Shown piece after piece: positions 18,638-27,917 of a DNA stretch of 64,000 bases. Source of the stretch: Melioribacteraceae bacterium (GTDB taxonomy: Bacteria > Bacteroidota > Ignavibacteria > Ignavibacteriales > Melioribacteraceae); NCBI GenBank assembly GCA_021740785.1, contig JAIOZI010000006.1, positions 1 to 64,000 of the forward strand, read 5' to 3'. Numbering within the stretch: position 1 is the first letter of the stretch; each line of letters begins with the position of its first letter. The notes under the pieces are model-generated. The model had not been told where the DNA came from and ran no database searches. It was given only the letters and a program-made list of their open reading frames with translations. Position numbers and translations under genes: made by a program.

Positions 18638-19237
18638 ATGAGTTCAGAAAAAGATATTGATGTAAAAAATAATACTAGTCAAAACCCGCAGGATGATGAG
18701 GATTTTTTACTGGTTCAAAGCTTTATCGATGGTGACGAATCCGCATTTACGAAATTAGTTGGCAGGCATAAGGAAAAAGTTCGTAATCTAGTTTTTCTAA
18801 CTCTGGGCGATACTGAATTTGTTGACGATATTTCGCAGGACGTGTTCATAAGTATTTTTCATAACGTGAAGAATTTCCGTTTCGATTCGAAATTTACTAC
18901 TTGGCTCTACAGAATAACGGTTAATAAATGTAGAGATTATTTAAGAAAGAAACGGGTTCGAAGTATTTTTGTTCCATTGAAAGATACAGATGATGAGCCT
19001 GCCGGGAGTATGCGGACTGAGAACATGGATATTCCGCGGATGGTTCGCAAAGCAATTGATAAACTGCCCGATAAATTAAAAATTCCGCTTATCTTAAGAG
19101 ACATCGACGGATTGAGTTACAAAGAGATTGCCGATAAGCTGGAATGTGAAGTTGGTACGGTTAAGTCGAGAATATTCAGAGCAAGAGAGAGTTTGAAATT
19201 TATTCTGGAACCGTATCAAAAAGAATTAATGCGTTAA
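18638..19237 (+). CDS. ECF-type RNA polymerase sigma factor
   Basis: This sigma-70 family factor has 199 residues. Region 2 (about residues 40-100) shows EFVDDISQDVFISIFHNVKNFRFDSKFTTWLYRITVNKCRDYLRKK. Region 4 (about 130-185) shows DKLKIPLILRDIDGLSYKEIADKLECEVGTVKSRIFRARESL. Regions 1 and 3 are lacking, as expected for group 4. It is followed after 18 bases by a membrane protein where an anti-sigma factor would usually be, and then by SpoIIE/STAS/RsbW genes. The start codon has only a weak ribosome-binding site. Confidence 0.95.
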   Translation: MSSEKDIDVKNNTSQNPQDDEDFLLVQSFIDGDESAFTKLVGRHKEKVRNLVFLTLGDTEFVDDISQDVFISIFHNVKNFRFDSKFTTWLYRITVNKCRDYLRKKRVRSIFVPLKDTDDEPAGSMRTENMDIPRMVRKAIDKLPDKLKIPLILRDIDGLSYKEIADKLECEVGTVKSRIFRARESLKFILEPYQKELMR

Positions 19238-19255
19238 ACTTAGTCAGGTGGTTTT

Positions 19256-20563
19256 ATGGAGACTTATCAATCTAACGGAAGTAAGACATTCGATTTAAAA
19301 AAATGGCTGCCGGGAATCGGGCTTGCCATTCTCACTATCAGTTTGATGTTTTTTTTCAAATTCAATAAAAATGAAGTGTCGGAAATAATTGAGGAAGGAA
19401 AAGCCAACATTGCTTCGTTTTACACTCAGAATTTAAAACCACTCTTGTTCAAAACTGATATAACAAATGAAGACGTTTTTAATTTTGCGATGTATAAAAA
19501 TTTGCCGATTGATAAGGAAAAAAATAATGTTATCCAGATTTCCGATACAGACGGATCATCGGGCAGCGATGTAATAGAAATCAAACCGGCTGTATGGAAA
19601 GCTAATACCGATAATTATAAATCCTTTGTTAATTATCTTGGGGTAAATGAAAATCAGAAAGCGCAACTTGACTCGATCTTAAACTCATATAAAGATGATT
19701 TATACACATCCGTTTTGGTTAACCAAAATAATACGGTTGCAGTAAATCCGAACATTACACATCTCCGGGATGCGATACTAGCAGATTTGATTACATTTGC
19801 AGATCGAAACAGCAAAACGCAGCTTAGACGAATTGTACCAAATGCCTCATCTTTTGCCGGCAATGCTGCCGTGCAGGATATGATTGCATCGGTTGAAAAT
19901 GATTCTTCCACCGATTATATATTCTTTACACCCGATACAATATTTAAAGAAGCATATGCTTTCGATAAAGCAAAATTTAGATTTGAAGTCAAAAACATGG
20001 AATCGGATCTTGCTAATCTCAGAAGTGAATTAAAGAAAATTGACTTCAGATTTATTAACGGTAAGAAACAGGAATCTGGGAAGGGTAGTGAAAAACTCAA
20101 TTACACGATAACCGATTCTAATTCATACCGGGTGGTATTACCCCGTAACCTTGGTATGGCAGTTGTGGGAACAACACTTGACCAGATTCAACCGATAATT
20201 GAAAATGTTACGAAAAGTGTAGTTGCGTACTCAATGAATTTTGATACTACTCAAATAAAGTTCAATGGAATTGAATTTCCCGATGCACCGATTCCTCCCG
20301 ATTTACATTTCGAATATAATCTTGAAGGATTAGAAGAATTGGAAGGATTGGGTGGCATAATTTCCAACAGTATTAATATTGCAACAAAATATGCTGAACA
20401 TGGTCAAAACTGGACAGAGTTCGGATTAAAAATGGATTCAATGTTTAAAAATGTTCATACTATTAACAACGACAGCTCATTGAAGATTGGACTGGATAGT
20501 TTAATGATAGAACTAAAAAAAATGAAAGCGGAAATAAAAAAAGAAAAGGATAAGAATGATTGA
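19256..20563 (+). CDS. Unknown single-pass membrane protein downstream of the sigma factor
   Basis: I do not recognise this 435-residue protein. It has a short cytosolic N-terminus (about 18 residues), one membrane helix (WLPGIGLAILTISLMFFF) and a long extracytoplasmic part. The segment LGVNENQKAQLDSILNSYKDDLY (about residues 140-162) resembles the helical repeat of Spy/CpxP-type periplasmic sensors. The C-terminus is charged and helical. Position and topology suggest an anti-sigma factor or a sensor for the sigma factor 18 bases upstream, but the N-terminus is too short for a zinc anti-sigma domain. Function is inferred from context only. Confidence 0.7.
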   Translation: METYQSNGSKTFDLKKWLPGIGLAILTISLMFFFKFNKNEVSEIIEEGKANIASFYTQNLKPLLFKTDITNEDVFNFAMYKNLPIDKEKNNVIQISDTDGSSGSDVIEIKPAVWKANTDNYKSFVNYLGVNENQKAQLDSILNSYKDDLYTSVLVNQNNTVAVNPNITHLRDAILADLITFADRNSKTQLRRIVPNASSFAGNAAVQDMIASVENDSSTDYIFFTPDTIFKEAYAFDKAKFRFEVKNMESDLANLRSELKKIDFRFINGKKQESGKGSEKLNYTITDSNSYRVVLPRNLGMAVVGTTLDQIQPIIENVTKSVVAYSMNFDTTQIKFNGIEFPDAPIPPDLHFEYNLEGLEELEGLGGIISNSINIATKYAEHGQNWTEFGLKMDSMFKNVHTINNDSSLKIGLDSLMIELKKMKAEIKKEKDKND

Positions 20564-20676
20564 TCCTTTCATTTTTTGTTTGTTGACGATGCACGAACAG
20601 ATTTCAATTAACCGCCCAGTGAATTTTATGGGATGCAATTTCATTTCGAATAATTTATAGGGTGCTGTATATTTCA

Positions 20677-22746
20677 ATGCTTACCAAACTTGGAAATCTA
20701 GCAACTTCACGAAAACTTGAGAATGCAATATTTTTTTCAATTGTCCTCTTCGTATTTAAAATTATTTTTCCTGTAATTGAATCAACTGTTTTTCTTTTTG
20801 TTAATGAATTGCTGGTCACCGGTGCAGTCTTTTTTTGGACATTATATGTTATTGATTTCGTGCATTCAAAAATTACAGCGCCGTTGTCAATAGTATTAAA
20901 TGCCGGAATTCTAAACGCGCTCATATTTTTTATAATATCTGTTTCGTCGGCTATCTTTAATGATGTAGCTGATATTGGATCTAAAACTGATTTTGTCTAC
21001 ACAATATTTTCTACTCTACTTTCATTTGTATTTGTTGCATCGTTAACCTATATATTTTCTGCATTCCGGGAGTTGTTTTATTTAAGACAAAAACGTGATC
21101 CGCAAAAATATTTTAATACAATGGTTCTCTTCGTTTTTCTTGCTTCCATTTCCAATTCATTGATGTTCATAAATTCCGATCTGGATTTTTTAAAAAATAC
21201 ATTCTATGTAGTTGCAATTGTAATGATATCAATTAATTCATTGCGCGTTTCCTGGATCGCATTCATGATTAAAAAGCAAAAACTGTATTTGCTTATTATC
21301 TCCGTAGTGCTTTCAGCATTATTTGGAATCAACTTTGCACTTACACTGAATGATACACTTGTAACGGATATCATTATAAATTTTTCGCCTGCTCTGCATA
21401 CCTTCTTAAATCTAACAATGATTTACGGAACAATTTATTTTGCAATCATTTTCTTTACGGCACTGTTTCATCTTCCTACTGCAGAAGCTTTTGATAGAAA
21501 GGCTGAAGAGTTGTCCTCACTTATTGATTTAAGCAAACTTGTTACACAAGTGTTCGACTTCAATGAACTAGCTGAAACAATTGTTTCCACGACTAATAAA
21601 GTATGTAATTCGGATTCGTCCTGGCTTGTAACTAAAAAGGGAAATTCTTACGAGATTAGTTCGGTTAATAATATTGGTTATGTAATTGCCGATAAACTAA
21701 CGACCGCAATACTGGATGAAAACTCGGACATGAATGAGTTAGTTACGTTGAACCAAAGATCAATAAAAGTAAAAGTTAAAAATGATCTTCACACGGTGAA
21801 CTTTAACGCACTGGCGATTGCGCCATTAAAAGTGCATGATAAAATTAATGGATATCTATTCGCCGGTAGAAAACAAAACATGAAGTTTGATGTCGATGAC
21901 TTAAAAGCGGTTGGCGCTTTTGCTGATTATGCTGCGGTTGCTCTTGAAAATGCAAAGTTACTTGAAGAATCATTGGAAAAGGAAAGACTTGAAAGAGAGC
22001 TGGAAGTTGCACGCGAAATCCAATCTAAAATTCTGCCGAGCAGAACACCGGTTGTGAAAAATTTGGAGATATCAGCTTTATTTGTCCCGGCATTTGAAGT
22101 GGGCGGAGACTATTATGACTTTTTCCGTTTGAGCGATGACAAACTAGGTTTTGTTATAGCTGATGTTTCCGGTAAAGGAATACAGGCAGCGTTTATAATG
22201 GCTGAAGTAAAAGGAATTTTCGAATCATTATCGCTTCTCATTGAAAGTCCGAAAGAACTCCTCAGTAAAGCAAACGAAATATTAAAGAATAGTTTGGAAA
22301 AGAAAAGCTTTGTAACAGCCATCTATGGTGTAATCGATGTTAAAGAGGGAAGGTTGTCGTTTGCGAGATGCGGACATAACCCGCTGTATATTTCGAGAGA
22401 CGGCAAAATGACACCGTACACACCGAACGGTATTGGTTTGGGTTTGGACTTTGGCTCTAAGTTCAGCGATAACTTAAAAGAAATGGAAATTAAATTAAAT
22501 AATGACGATATTATAATCTTGTATACAGATGGAATACCGGAATCTAAAAACACGGATATGGATGATTTCGGATATGAAAGATTTGAAAGAGTAATTCTCG
22601 AGAATAAAAATAAAACTCTTGATGAAATATCTACCGAGATAATGCAGAGAGTTAGTGTTTTTTCTGAACAAAAAGCTCAGCATGATGATATTACTCTTGT
22701 TATCTTTAAGTGGAATTTTAATAACAATTTAACTGGAGAGTGTTGA
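20677..22746 (+). CDS. Membrane SpoIIE-type serine phosphatase with GAF domain
   Basis: This PP2C-like phosphatase probably dephosphorylates STAS proteins. The N-terminal half (to about residue 270) has about eight hydrophobic segments. A GAF-like domain follows (about 275-435), then a short coiled coil and the SpoIIE domain (about 445-690). Metal-binding aspartates lie in VGGDYYDFF, VIADVSGKGIQAAF, LYTDGIPESKN and QHDDITLVIF. I choose ATG 20677; a GTG at 20662 is also possible. The stop codon overlaps the next start by one base (TGATG), so it is translationally coupled to the STAS gene. Confidence 0.92.
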   Translation: MLTKLGNLATSRKLENAIFFSIVLFVFKIIFPVIESTVFLFVNELLVTGAVFFWTLYVIDFVHSKITAPLSIVLNAGILNALIFFIISVSSAIFNDVADIGSKTDFVYTIFSTLLSFVFVASLTYIFSAFRELFYLRQKRDPQKYFNTMVLFVFLASISNSLMFINSDLDFLKNTFYVVAIVMISINSLRVSWIAFMIKKQKLYLLIISVVLSALFGINFALTLNDTLVTDIIINFSPALHTFLNLTMIYGTIYFAIIFFTALFHLPTAEAFDRKAEELSSLIDLSKLVTQVFDFNELAETIVSTTNKVCNSDSSWLVTKKGNSYEISSVNNIGYVIADKLTTAILDENSDMNELVTLNQRSIKVKVKNDLHTVNFNALAIAPLKVHDKINGYLFAGRKQNMKFDVDDLKAVGAFADYAAVALENAKLLEESLEKERLERELEVAREIQSKILPSRTPVVKNLEISALFVPAFEVGGDYYDFFRLSDDKLGFVIADVSGKGIQAAFIMAEVKGIFESLSLLIESPKELLSKANEILKNSLEKKSFVTAIYGVIDVKEGRLSFARCGHNPLYISRDGKMTPYTPNGIGLGLDFGSKFSDNLKEMEIKLNNDDIIILYTDGIPESKNTDMDDFGYERFERVILENKNKTLDEISTEIMQRVSVFSEQKAQHDDITLVIFKWNFNNNLTGEC

Positions 22747-23099
22747 TGGCAGATTTCAACGTCCAGGTGCGCGGAGTTGGTCACGTAAGCATAGTTGATC
22801 TTAAAGGTTACTTGGACGCTCACACAGCACCGGAACTTGAGAGCACATTTAATAAACTTATAGAAGCCAGCAATTATAAAGTTGTAGTTAATTTTGATGA
22901 GCTTGCTTATATCAGCAGCGCCGGTCTTGGAGTGTTCATGGCTTATGTTGAAACAATGCGTGAAAATAATGGGGATATCAAGTTCGCTAATATGAAGGAT
23001 AATGTTTACAGTATCTTCGACTTGCTTGGTTTTCCTATGCTCTATGAGTTTTTTAAAGACGAAGTCGAAGCAATTGAAAAGTTTAATAACCAGGATTGA
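22746..23099 (+). CDS. STAS-domain anti-sigma factor antagonist
   Basis: This second SpoIIAA/RsbV-like protein has about 117 residues. The conserved loop is ELAYISSAGLGVFMAY, with Ser-Ser before AGLG as the likely phosphorylation site. It is sandwiched between a SpoIIE phosphatase and an RsbW-like kinase, as in known partner-switching operons. ATG 22746 has GGAG about eight bases upstream and overlaps the previous stop. Confidence 0.94.
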   Translation: MADFNVQVRGVGHVSIVDLKGYLDAHTAPELESTFNKLIEASNYKVVVNFDELAYISSAGLGVFMAYVETMRENNGDIKFANMKDNVYSIFDLLGFPMLYEFFKDEVEAIEKFNNQD

Positions 23100-23102
23100 T
23101 CA

Positions 23103-23537
23103 TTGAGCGAAAAAACTAAACCTTTTGAAAAAGAGTTAATAATAAAGAGCTCGACTGATAATCTATCCGTGATTAGAGACTTTGCTAAAAATGCTGCTAA
23201 AGAAAGCGGATTCTCGGATGATGAGGTAGGTAAGATAGTACTTGCTGTTGATGAAGCATGTACTAATGTGATTAAACATGCTTATAAATATGCGCCGGAA
23301 GGAGAAATGAGTGTTAAAATTATTTATGATACTTCCAAATTTTCTATCGTAATTTCTGATGAAGGCGCTGATTTTGATCCCGGTTTAATTCCCGAACCTA
23401 ATCTTAAGGAATATCATAAGCAGAAACGAATCGGCGGACTCGGTATGTTCTTGATGAAAAAATTAATGGACGAAGTAATTTATAGAGAAAAAGTTAATAA
23501 TAAGAATGAAGTAATTCTTGTAAAATATATGGTTTAG
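23103..23537 (+). CDS. RsbW-like anti-sigma serine kinase
   Basis: This small GHKL ATPase of 144 residues has the features of SpoIIAB/RsbW. The N box is VDEACTNVIKHAYKY, the G1 box SDEGADFDPG and the last glycine-rich motif IGGLGMFLMKKLMDEV. The family phosphorylates STAS antagonists and can bind a sigma factor. The gene begins with TTG two bases after the stop of the STAS gene and ends four bases before the next gene. Whether its target is the ECF sigma factor 4 kb upstream is unknown. Confidence 0.92.
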   Translation: MSEKTKPFEKELIIKSSTDNLSVIRDFAKNAAKESGFSDDEVGKIVLAVDEACTNVIKHAYKYAPEGEMSVKIIYDTSKFSIVISDEGADFDPGLIPEPNLKEYHKQKRIGGLGMFLMKKLMDEVIYREKVNNKNEVILVKYMV

Positions 23538-23541
23538 TTGT

Positions 23542-25221
23542 ATGCAGTATCCCGATAAAAATGCCGCACTCCGAAACCTTTCAGCCTTGGTTGATTTCAG
23601 CAACCTCATAAATTCCAGTCTGGATCTTAATTTTACTCTCAATAATATGCTGCTGACATGCTTCAGCAAACTGCTGGCTACCAAAGGATTGATTGCACTC
23701 AATTCTAATAATAATTCATTGGAGGTCAAGACATTCAAAGGATTTTCTAAAGATATTATCTCGCAATTTCCGAATGTCAGTATTGATGATTTCGAAAACA
23801 ACCCGGACTTTAAAAATTTTGCAGAAGAAAATAATATCCGAATTTGTCAAAAGATTGTCTCTTCAAATAACAAGCTGGGTGTTTTATGTTTAGGTCAAAG
23901 GATGGGCGGCAGTCTTTATGATGAAGATGATAAAAGTTTTCTTCAGACAATTGTTAATATCGGTGCCACCGCGATTGAAAATTCTCAGATTGTTGAGGAA
24001 TTGAAGTCTGTGAATAAAAGACTTGATGCTAAAGTTAATCAGCTCGGGTCACTCTTTGATTTAAGTAAAGAATTCAGCGGTATACTAAAAGTTGAAATGG
24101 TTGGCAAACTTTTGGTCTTTTCTATCATCGGGCAACTGCTTGTTTCCAAGTTTGCAGTTGTTACTTGCGAGAATAATTCCTATAGAATTCTTGAGACAAA
24201 AATTCCCGAAGAAAAATTGAAAGGAATTATTAAGGATTGTAATCTGAATAAAATAACATCCCCAATTAGAGGGGATGAGCTTAACAAGGAATTTGAAGAT
24301 TTCAGAAAAGTGGGTATCGAACTTGTAATTCCTATGACAATAAAAAGTGAAACAAAAGGATTGATTTTATTAGGGCGCAGAAAAAATGAGGTTGAATACA
24401 CACAATCGGATATTGAGTTTGTATCGTCTGTCGGCAGTTTGGCAATAATTTCAATAGAGAACGCAAGGTTGTTCGAAGAAGCCATAGAGAAACAGCGTCT
24501 TGAAAAAGATTTGGAAATAGCGCGGAATATCCAACGAAATCTACTTCCGGGTAGGATTCCTCAATTGAAAAATTTTGAAATTGCGGCATTTAATAAATCA
24601 GCACGACAGGTTGGCGGAGATTATTATGATGTAGTTACTTTAGATGATCACCGCACATTAATTGCTATAGCCGACGTATCGGGAAAAGGAGTTCAGGCAG
24701 CTCTATTAATGGCAAACCTTCAAGCATTTTTGAAATCAATTTGTAAGCAGAACATTCCAATAAACGAAGCGTCTAACCTCATAAATGATCTGGTATCCGA
24801 AAATACAACGATGGGCAGTTTCATAACATTTTTTTGGGGAATTATTGATGATGAGGCTAGAACCTTGACTTATGTTAATGCCGGTCATAATCCGCCATTG
24901 CTGGTTCGTGATAATGAGATAATTAAACTACGAATAGGCGGGATGATTCTCGGTGTAATGTCAACGACAATTCCGTATGAATCCGAAGAAATCGAACTTA
25001 GAAAAGGAGATAGGATTTATCTTTTTACTGATGGTATAACTGAAGCGATGAGCATGGATAATGAAGAATTCTCTGATGAAAAATTGGAAGATTTTGTTCT
25101 TAACCAAAAAGATTTGTCCGCTGATGAACTGATTAATTCATTAATGAAGGAAGTTAGAAACTATACCGCCGGCGCTGATCAATCAGATGACATTACTTCG
25201 CTTATACTAAAAGTTAATTAA
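23542..25221 (+). CDS. Cytosolic tandem-GAF SpoIIE-type phosphatase
   Basis: This 559-residue soluble protein has two GAF-like regions (about residues 15-150 and 170-310), the coiled linker EKQRLEKDLEIARNIQRNLLP and a SpoIIE domain (about 330-557). Catalytic metal ligands are in VGGDYYDVV, IADVSGKGVQAAL, FTDGITEAM and QSDDITSLIL. It differs from its neighbours by lacking membrane segments, so it would read cytoplasmic signals. It is tightly packed behind the RsbW-like gene. Confidence 0.92.
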   Translation: MQYPDKNAALRNLSALVDFSNLINSSLDLNFTLNNMLLTCFSKLLATKGLIALNSNNNSLEVKTFKGFSKDIISQFPNVSIDDFENNPDFKNFAEENNIRICQKIVSSNNKLGVLCLGQRMGGSLYDEDDKSFLQTIVNIGATAIENSQIVEELKSVNKRLDAKVNQLGSLFDLSKEFSGILKVEMVGKLLVFSIIGQLLVSKFAVVTCENNSYRILETKIPEEKLKGIIKDCNLNKITSPIRGDELNKEFEDFRKVGIELVIPMTIKSETKGLILLGRRKNEVEYTQSDIEFVSSVGSLAIISIENARLFEEAIEKQRLEKDLEIARNIQRNLLPGRIPQLKNFEIAAFNKSARQVGGDYYDVVTLDDHRTLIAIADVSGKGVQAALLMANLQAFLKSICKQNIPINEASNLINDLVSENTTMGSFITFFWGIIDDEARTLTYVNAGHNPPLLVRDNEIIKLRIGGMILGVMSTTIPYESEEIELRKGDRIYLFTDGITEAMSMDNEEFSDEKLEDFVLNQKDLSADELINSLMKEVRNYTAGADQSDDITSLILKVN

Positions 25222-25246
25222 ATACCCATTCTTATAGATTGCAGGC

Positions 25247-27817
25247 ATGGTTACTATAATAAGAAAATTTAAAGATTTTATTGCTAAATACCGTCTTAAA
25301 CTAACGGTACCTATAACAATACTGTTATCAATTGTTGGTATTATAAATCTTTATTTTGTTCTTGAAATTACACCTGTTGCAAATGATGAGTGTCTTTGGT
25401 CACCGAAAAAAATTACTAAAGATAGTTCTGCAATATTTTTTGACCTGGTAAAATTCGAAGGTGTTACTTGGAATGCAGGTATAAGGGACGGCGATCAACT
25501 CTTAAAAATAAATGATGTAAAAATCACCAATACTTTCATTGCTACCATTACTTTGAATAGAATCCATAGCGGAGATTCAGCAACCTATTTATATTCAAGG
25601 GATGGCAGAACATTTGAAACAAAGGTTGAGATAAAAGAATTAATACAATTCCCTTTTCTAGCTCTTTCACTAATCGCGTTGATCTGGCTTTTAGTAGGGC
25701 ATATTGTAATAGTTGCAAAACCCGACGGAAAGCCGCAAGTGCTTTTCTACAGGGTAGGCGTCTTTTTATCATTGTATGCAACCTTATCTTTAATAATTGG
25801 TAATTTTGCCAATAACCCGATTTTTGAAATGCCATGGTTGGTAGTTTTAATTGACCAAGTTTGGACCATCGGTGGATTTTTTGCCCCCTTTGTTTTCCTT
25901 CACTTCTTTTGGGTATTCCCGGTAGAGAGAAAATTAATTTCGAGAAAATACACCCTTAGAATTCTATATAGCTCTCCGATTTTTTTAATAGTTGTTTTTA
26001 CTTTATTAAAATTTGCATTTGACTACCCTTCTAATCAAGCTAACTTTTTTATAAGTGGTGCGATTGCGGCATTTTCATTTTATTTATTCATGATCAGTTT
26101 AATCATCGGTTTCATTTCGTTATTCAAGAGTTATCTAAAATTAGAGAAAGAGCGTGACAGGAATGCGATATTTATCATCCTAATTAGTTATGCACTTGGT
26201 TTGGGAGCGATGATATATACATTAACTGTGGCAAATGTTGTTACTGATTTGATATTCAATTCACCGGAACATTTTGCCCCGATAATTTTGATAGCGATAA
26301 TCCCCGTTTCATTCGGTTATTCTATCTATAAATATTCTTTGATGGATGTTAGCGATGTTTTGAAAAAAGCTATTATGTACGGTGCAGCTACTATTATTAT
26401 TGCCGCAGTCTACTTCTTTGTAATTTATTTGGTAGGGCAAAGTCTTAGTATGGCAATCGGTACGCAGTACCAGGGAATAATTGCAGGAATAATATTTATT
26501 GCTTTCGCGCTCCTGTTTCAATCTACGAAAGATAAATTCCAGGAAATTATTACCCGCAAGTTTTATCCTGAGCAGTTTAGTTATCAAAAAGTTTTAATAA
26601 AATTTAGCAATGATATTTCAACTATTGTAGGATTGGAGAATATTCTTGAGTCGACATTCAGAACATTTGTAGATTCGATTAAATCCGACAAGTTTGGAAT
26701 TGTTTTGAAATCTACAAGCGGAAAATATGAACTACGGAAAAACTATAAGCTGCTTAAAGATGATTTAAATCTGACGGTTGATGAACAAAAAATAAAAGAG
26801 TTTATTTCATATCGAGAGTCAATTAAACAGCAGCCTGTCATCGAAAACAAAGAGTTCGAAGATTTATTCCCCGAGAACGCACAATTGTTGAAGAGGGAAA
26901 AAATATATACAATCATTCCACTTATAATTAAATCAAAAATCATTGGTTTTCTTTTATTCGGACTAAAATATTCAGGCGCCCAATTTTCGGGCAAGGATTT
27001 GGAGTTACTTGTTGCAGCATCAAATCAGACTGCGCTTTCAATTGAAAATGCAAGATTGTATGAATCGGAAGCTCAGAAAATGAAGATGGATCGTGACCTG
27101 GAAAATGCAAGATTAATTCAGCAAAGTCTCTTACCGAAAAAAATTCCCGATATTCATGGTTTATCAATTGCCGGAAAAATGATTCCTGCGATGCAGATCG
27201 GCGGTGATTATTATGATCTCATTAAAATATCGGATGATAAAATTTTTGTTGTGATCGGTGATGTTTCTGGGAAAGGATTATCGGCTTCTTTTTATATGTC
27301 CAAACTTCAAACGATGATGAGATTGTATTGCACGGATGGAAAATCACCAAAAGAGATTCTAACTGAAATTAATAAACGCTTCTATGAAAGTATAGACCGT
27401 CGTTGGTTTATAACAATTTCAATAGGGCTTTTCGATTTAAGTAAAAATACAATGAGTTTTTGCCGAGCCGGGCACACTCCTTTAATTCATGTGAAGGCAA
27501 GGGAAATATATTCTTACCAATCAGGTGGTATCGGAGTCGGGTTGGAAATGGGTGATATTTTTGAAGAATCGTTAGAAGAAATTGAAATTCCTTTTAATAA
27601 AAATGAGCTGTTCGTATTTTACTCTGACGGTATAAACGAAGCAATGAATTCGAATAATGATTTTTATGGTTTGCAAAGGTTGGAAGAAAGATTAAAAGTC
27701 GATTTCGATCAAACACCACAATATATAATGAACGGCATAATTAATTCCGTAGAAAAATTCAAAGGTAATGCCGAACAGAACGACGACATCACACTGGTTG
27801 TTGTTAAGATAAAATAA
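25247..27817 (+). CDS. Membrane PDZ-like/GAF/SpoIIE phosphatase
   Basis: This is the largest phosphatase of the cluster at 856 residues. A membrane segment at about 18-38 is followed by a PDZ-like extracytoplasmic domain (about 45-120; GVTWNAGIRDGDQLLKINDVKI). About seven to eight more membrane segments run to residue 425. A GAF domain follows (about 455-600), then the SpoIIE domain (about 625-856; IGGDYYDLI, VIGDVSGKGLSASF, YSDGINEAMN, QNDDITLVVV). The combination suggests sensing of an envelope ligand or peptide and control of a STAS protein. All metal ligands appear intact. Confidence 0.9.
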   Translation: MVTIIRKFKDFIAKYRLKLTVPITILLSIVGIINLYFVLEITPVANDECLWSPKKITKDSSAIFFDLVKFEGVTWNAGIRDGDQLLKINDVKITNTFIATITLNRIHSGDSATYLYSRDGRTFETKVEIKELIQFPFLALSLIALIWLLVGHIVIVAKPDGKPQVLFYRVGVFLSLYATLSLIIGNFANNPIFEMPWLVVLIDQVWTIGGFFAPFVFLHFFWVFPVERKLISRKYTLRILYSSPIFLIVVFTLLKFAFDYPSNQANFFISGAIAAFSFYLFMISLIIGFISLFKSYLKLEKERDRNAIFIILISYALGLGAMIYTLTVANVVTDLIFNSPEHFAPIILIAIIPVSFGYSIYKYSLMDVSDVLKKAIMYGAATIIIAAVYFFVIYLVGQSLSMAIGTQYQGIIAGIIFIAFALLFQSTKDKFQEIITRKFYPEQFSYQKVLIKFSNDISTIVGLENILESTFRTFVDSIKSDKFGIVLKSTSGKYELRKNYKLLKDDLNLTVDEQKIKEFISYRESIKQQPVIENKEFEDLFPENAQLLKREKIYTIIPLIIKSKIIGFLLFGLKYSGAQFSGKDLELLVAASNQTALSIENARLYESEAQKMKMDRDLENARLIQQSLLPKKIPDIHGLSIAGKMIPAMQIGGDYYDLIKISDDKIFVVIGDVSGKGLSASFYMSKLQTMMRLYCTDGKSPKEILTEINKRFYESIDRRWFITISIGLFDLSKNTMSFCRAGHTPLIHVKAREIYSYQSGGIGVGLEMGDIFEESLEEIEIPFNKNELFVFYSDGINEAMNSNNDFYGLQRLEERLKVDFDQTPQYIMNGIINSVEKFKGNAEQNDDITLVVVKIK

Positions 27818-27917
27818 GCGGCTTAAAGTCACATCCTACTTTATCAAATTGTATTATAACATTTTTATTATATTCCTGTTTGAAATCCGGAAAAAGTTCA
27901 ATTAAAATGAGGTTTAT

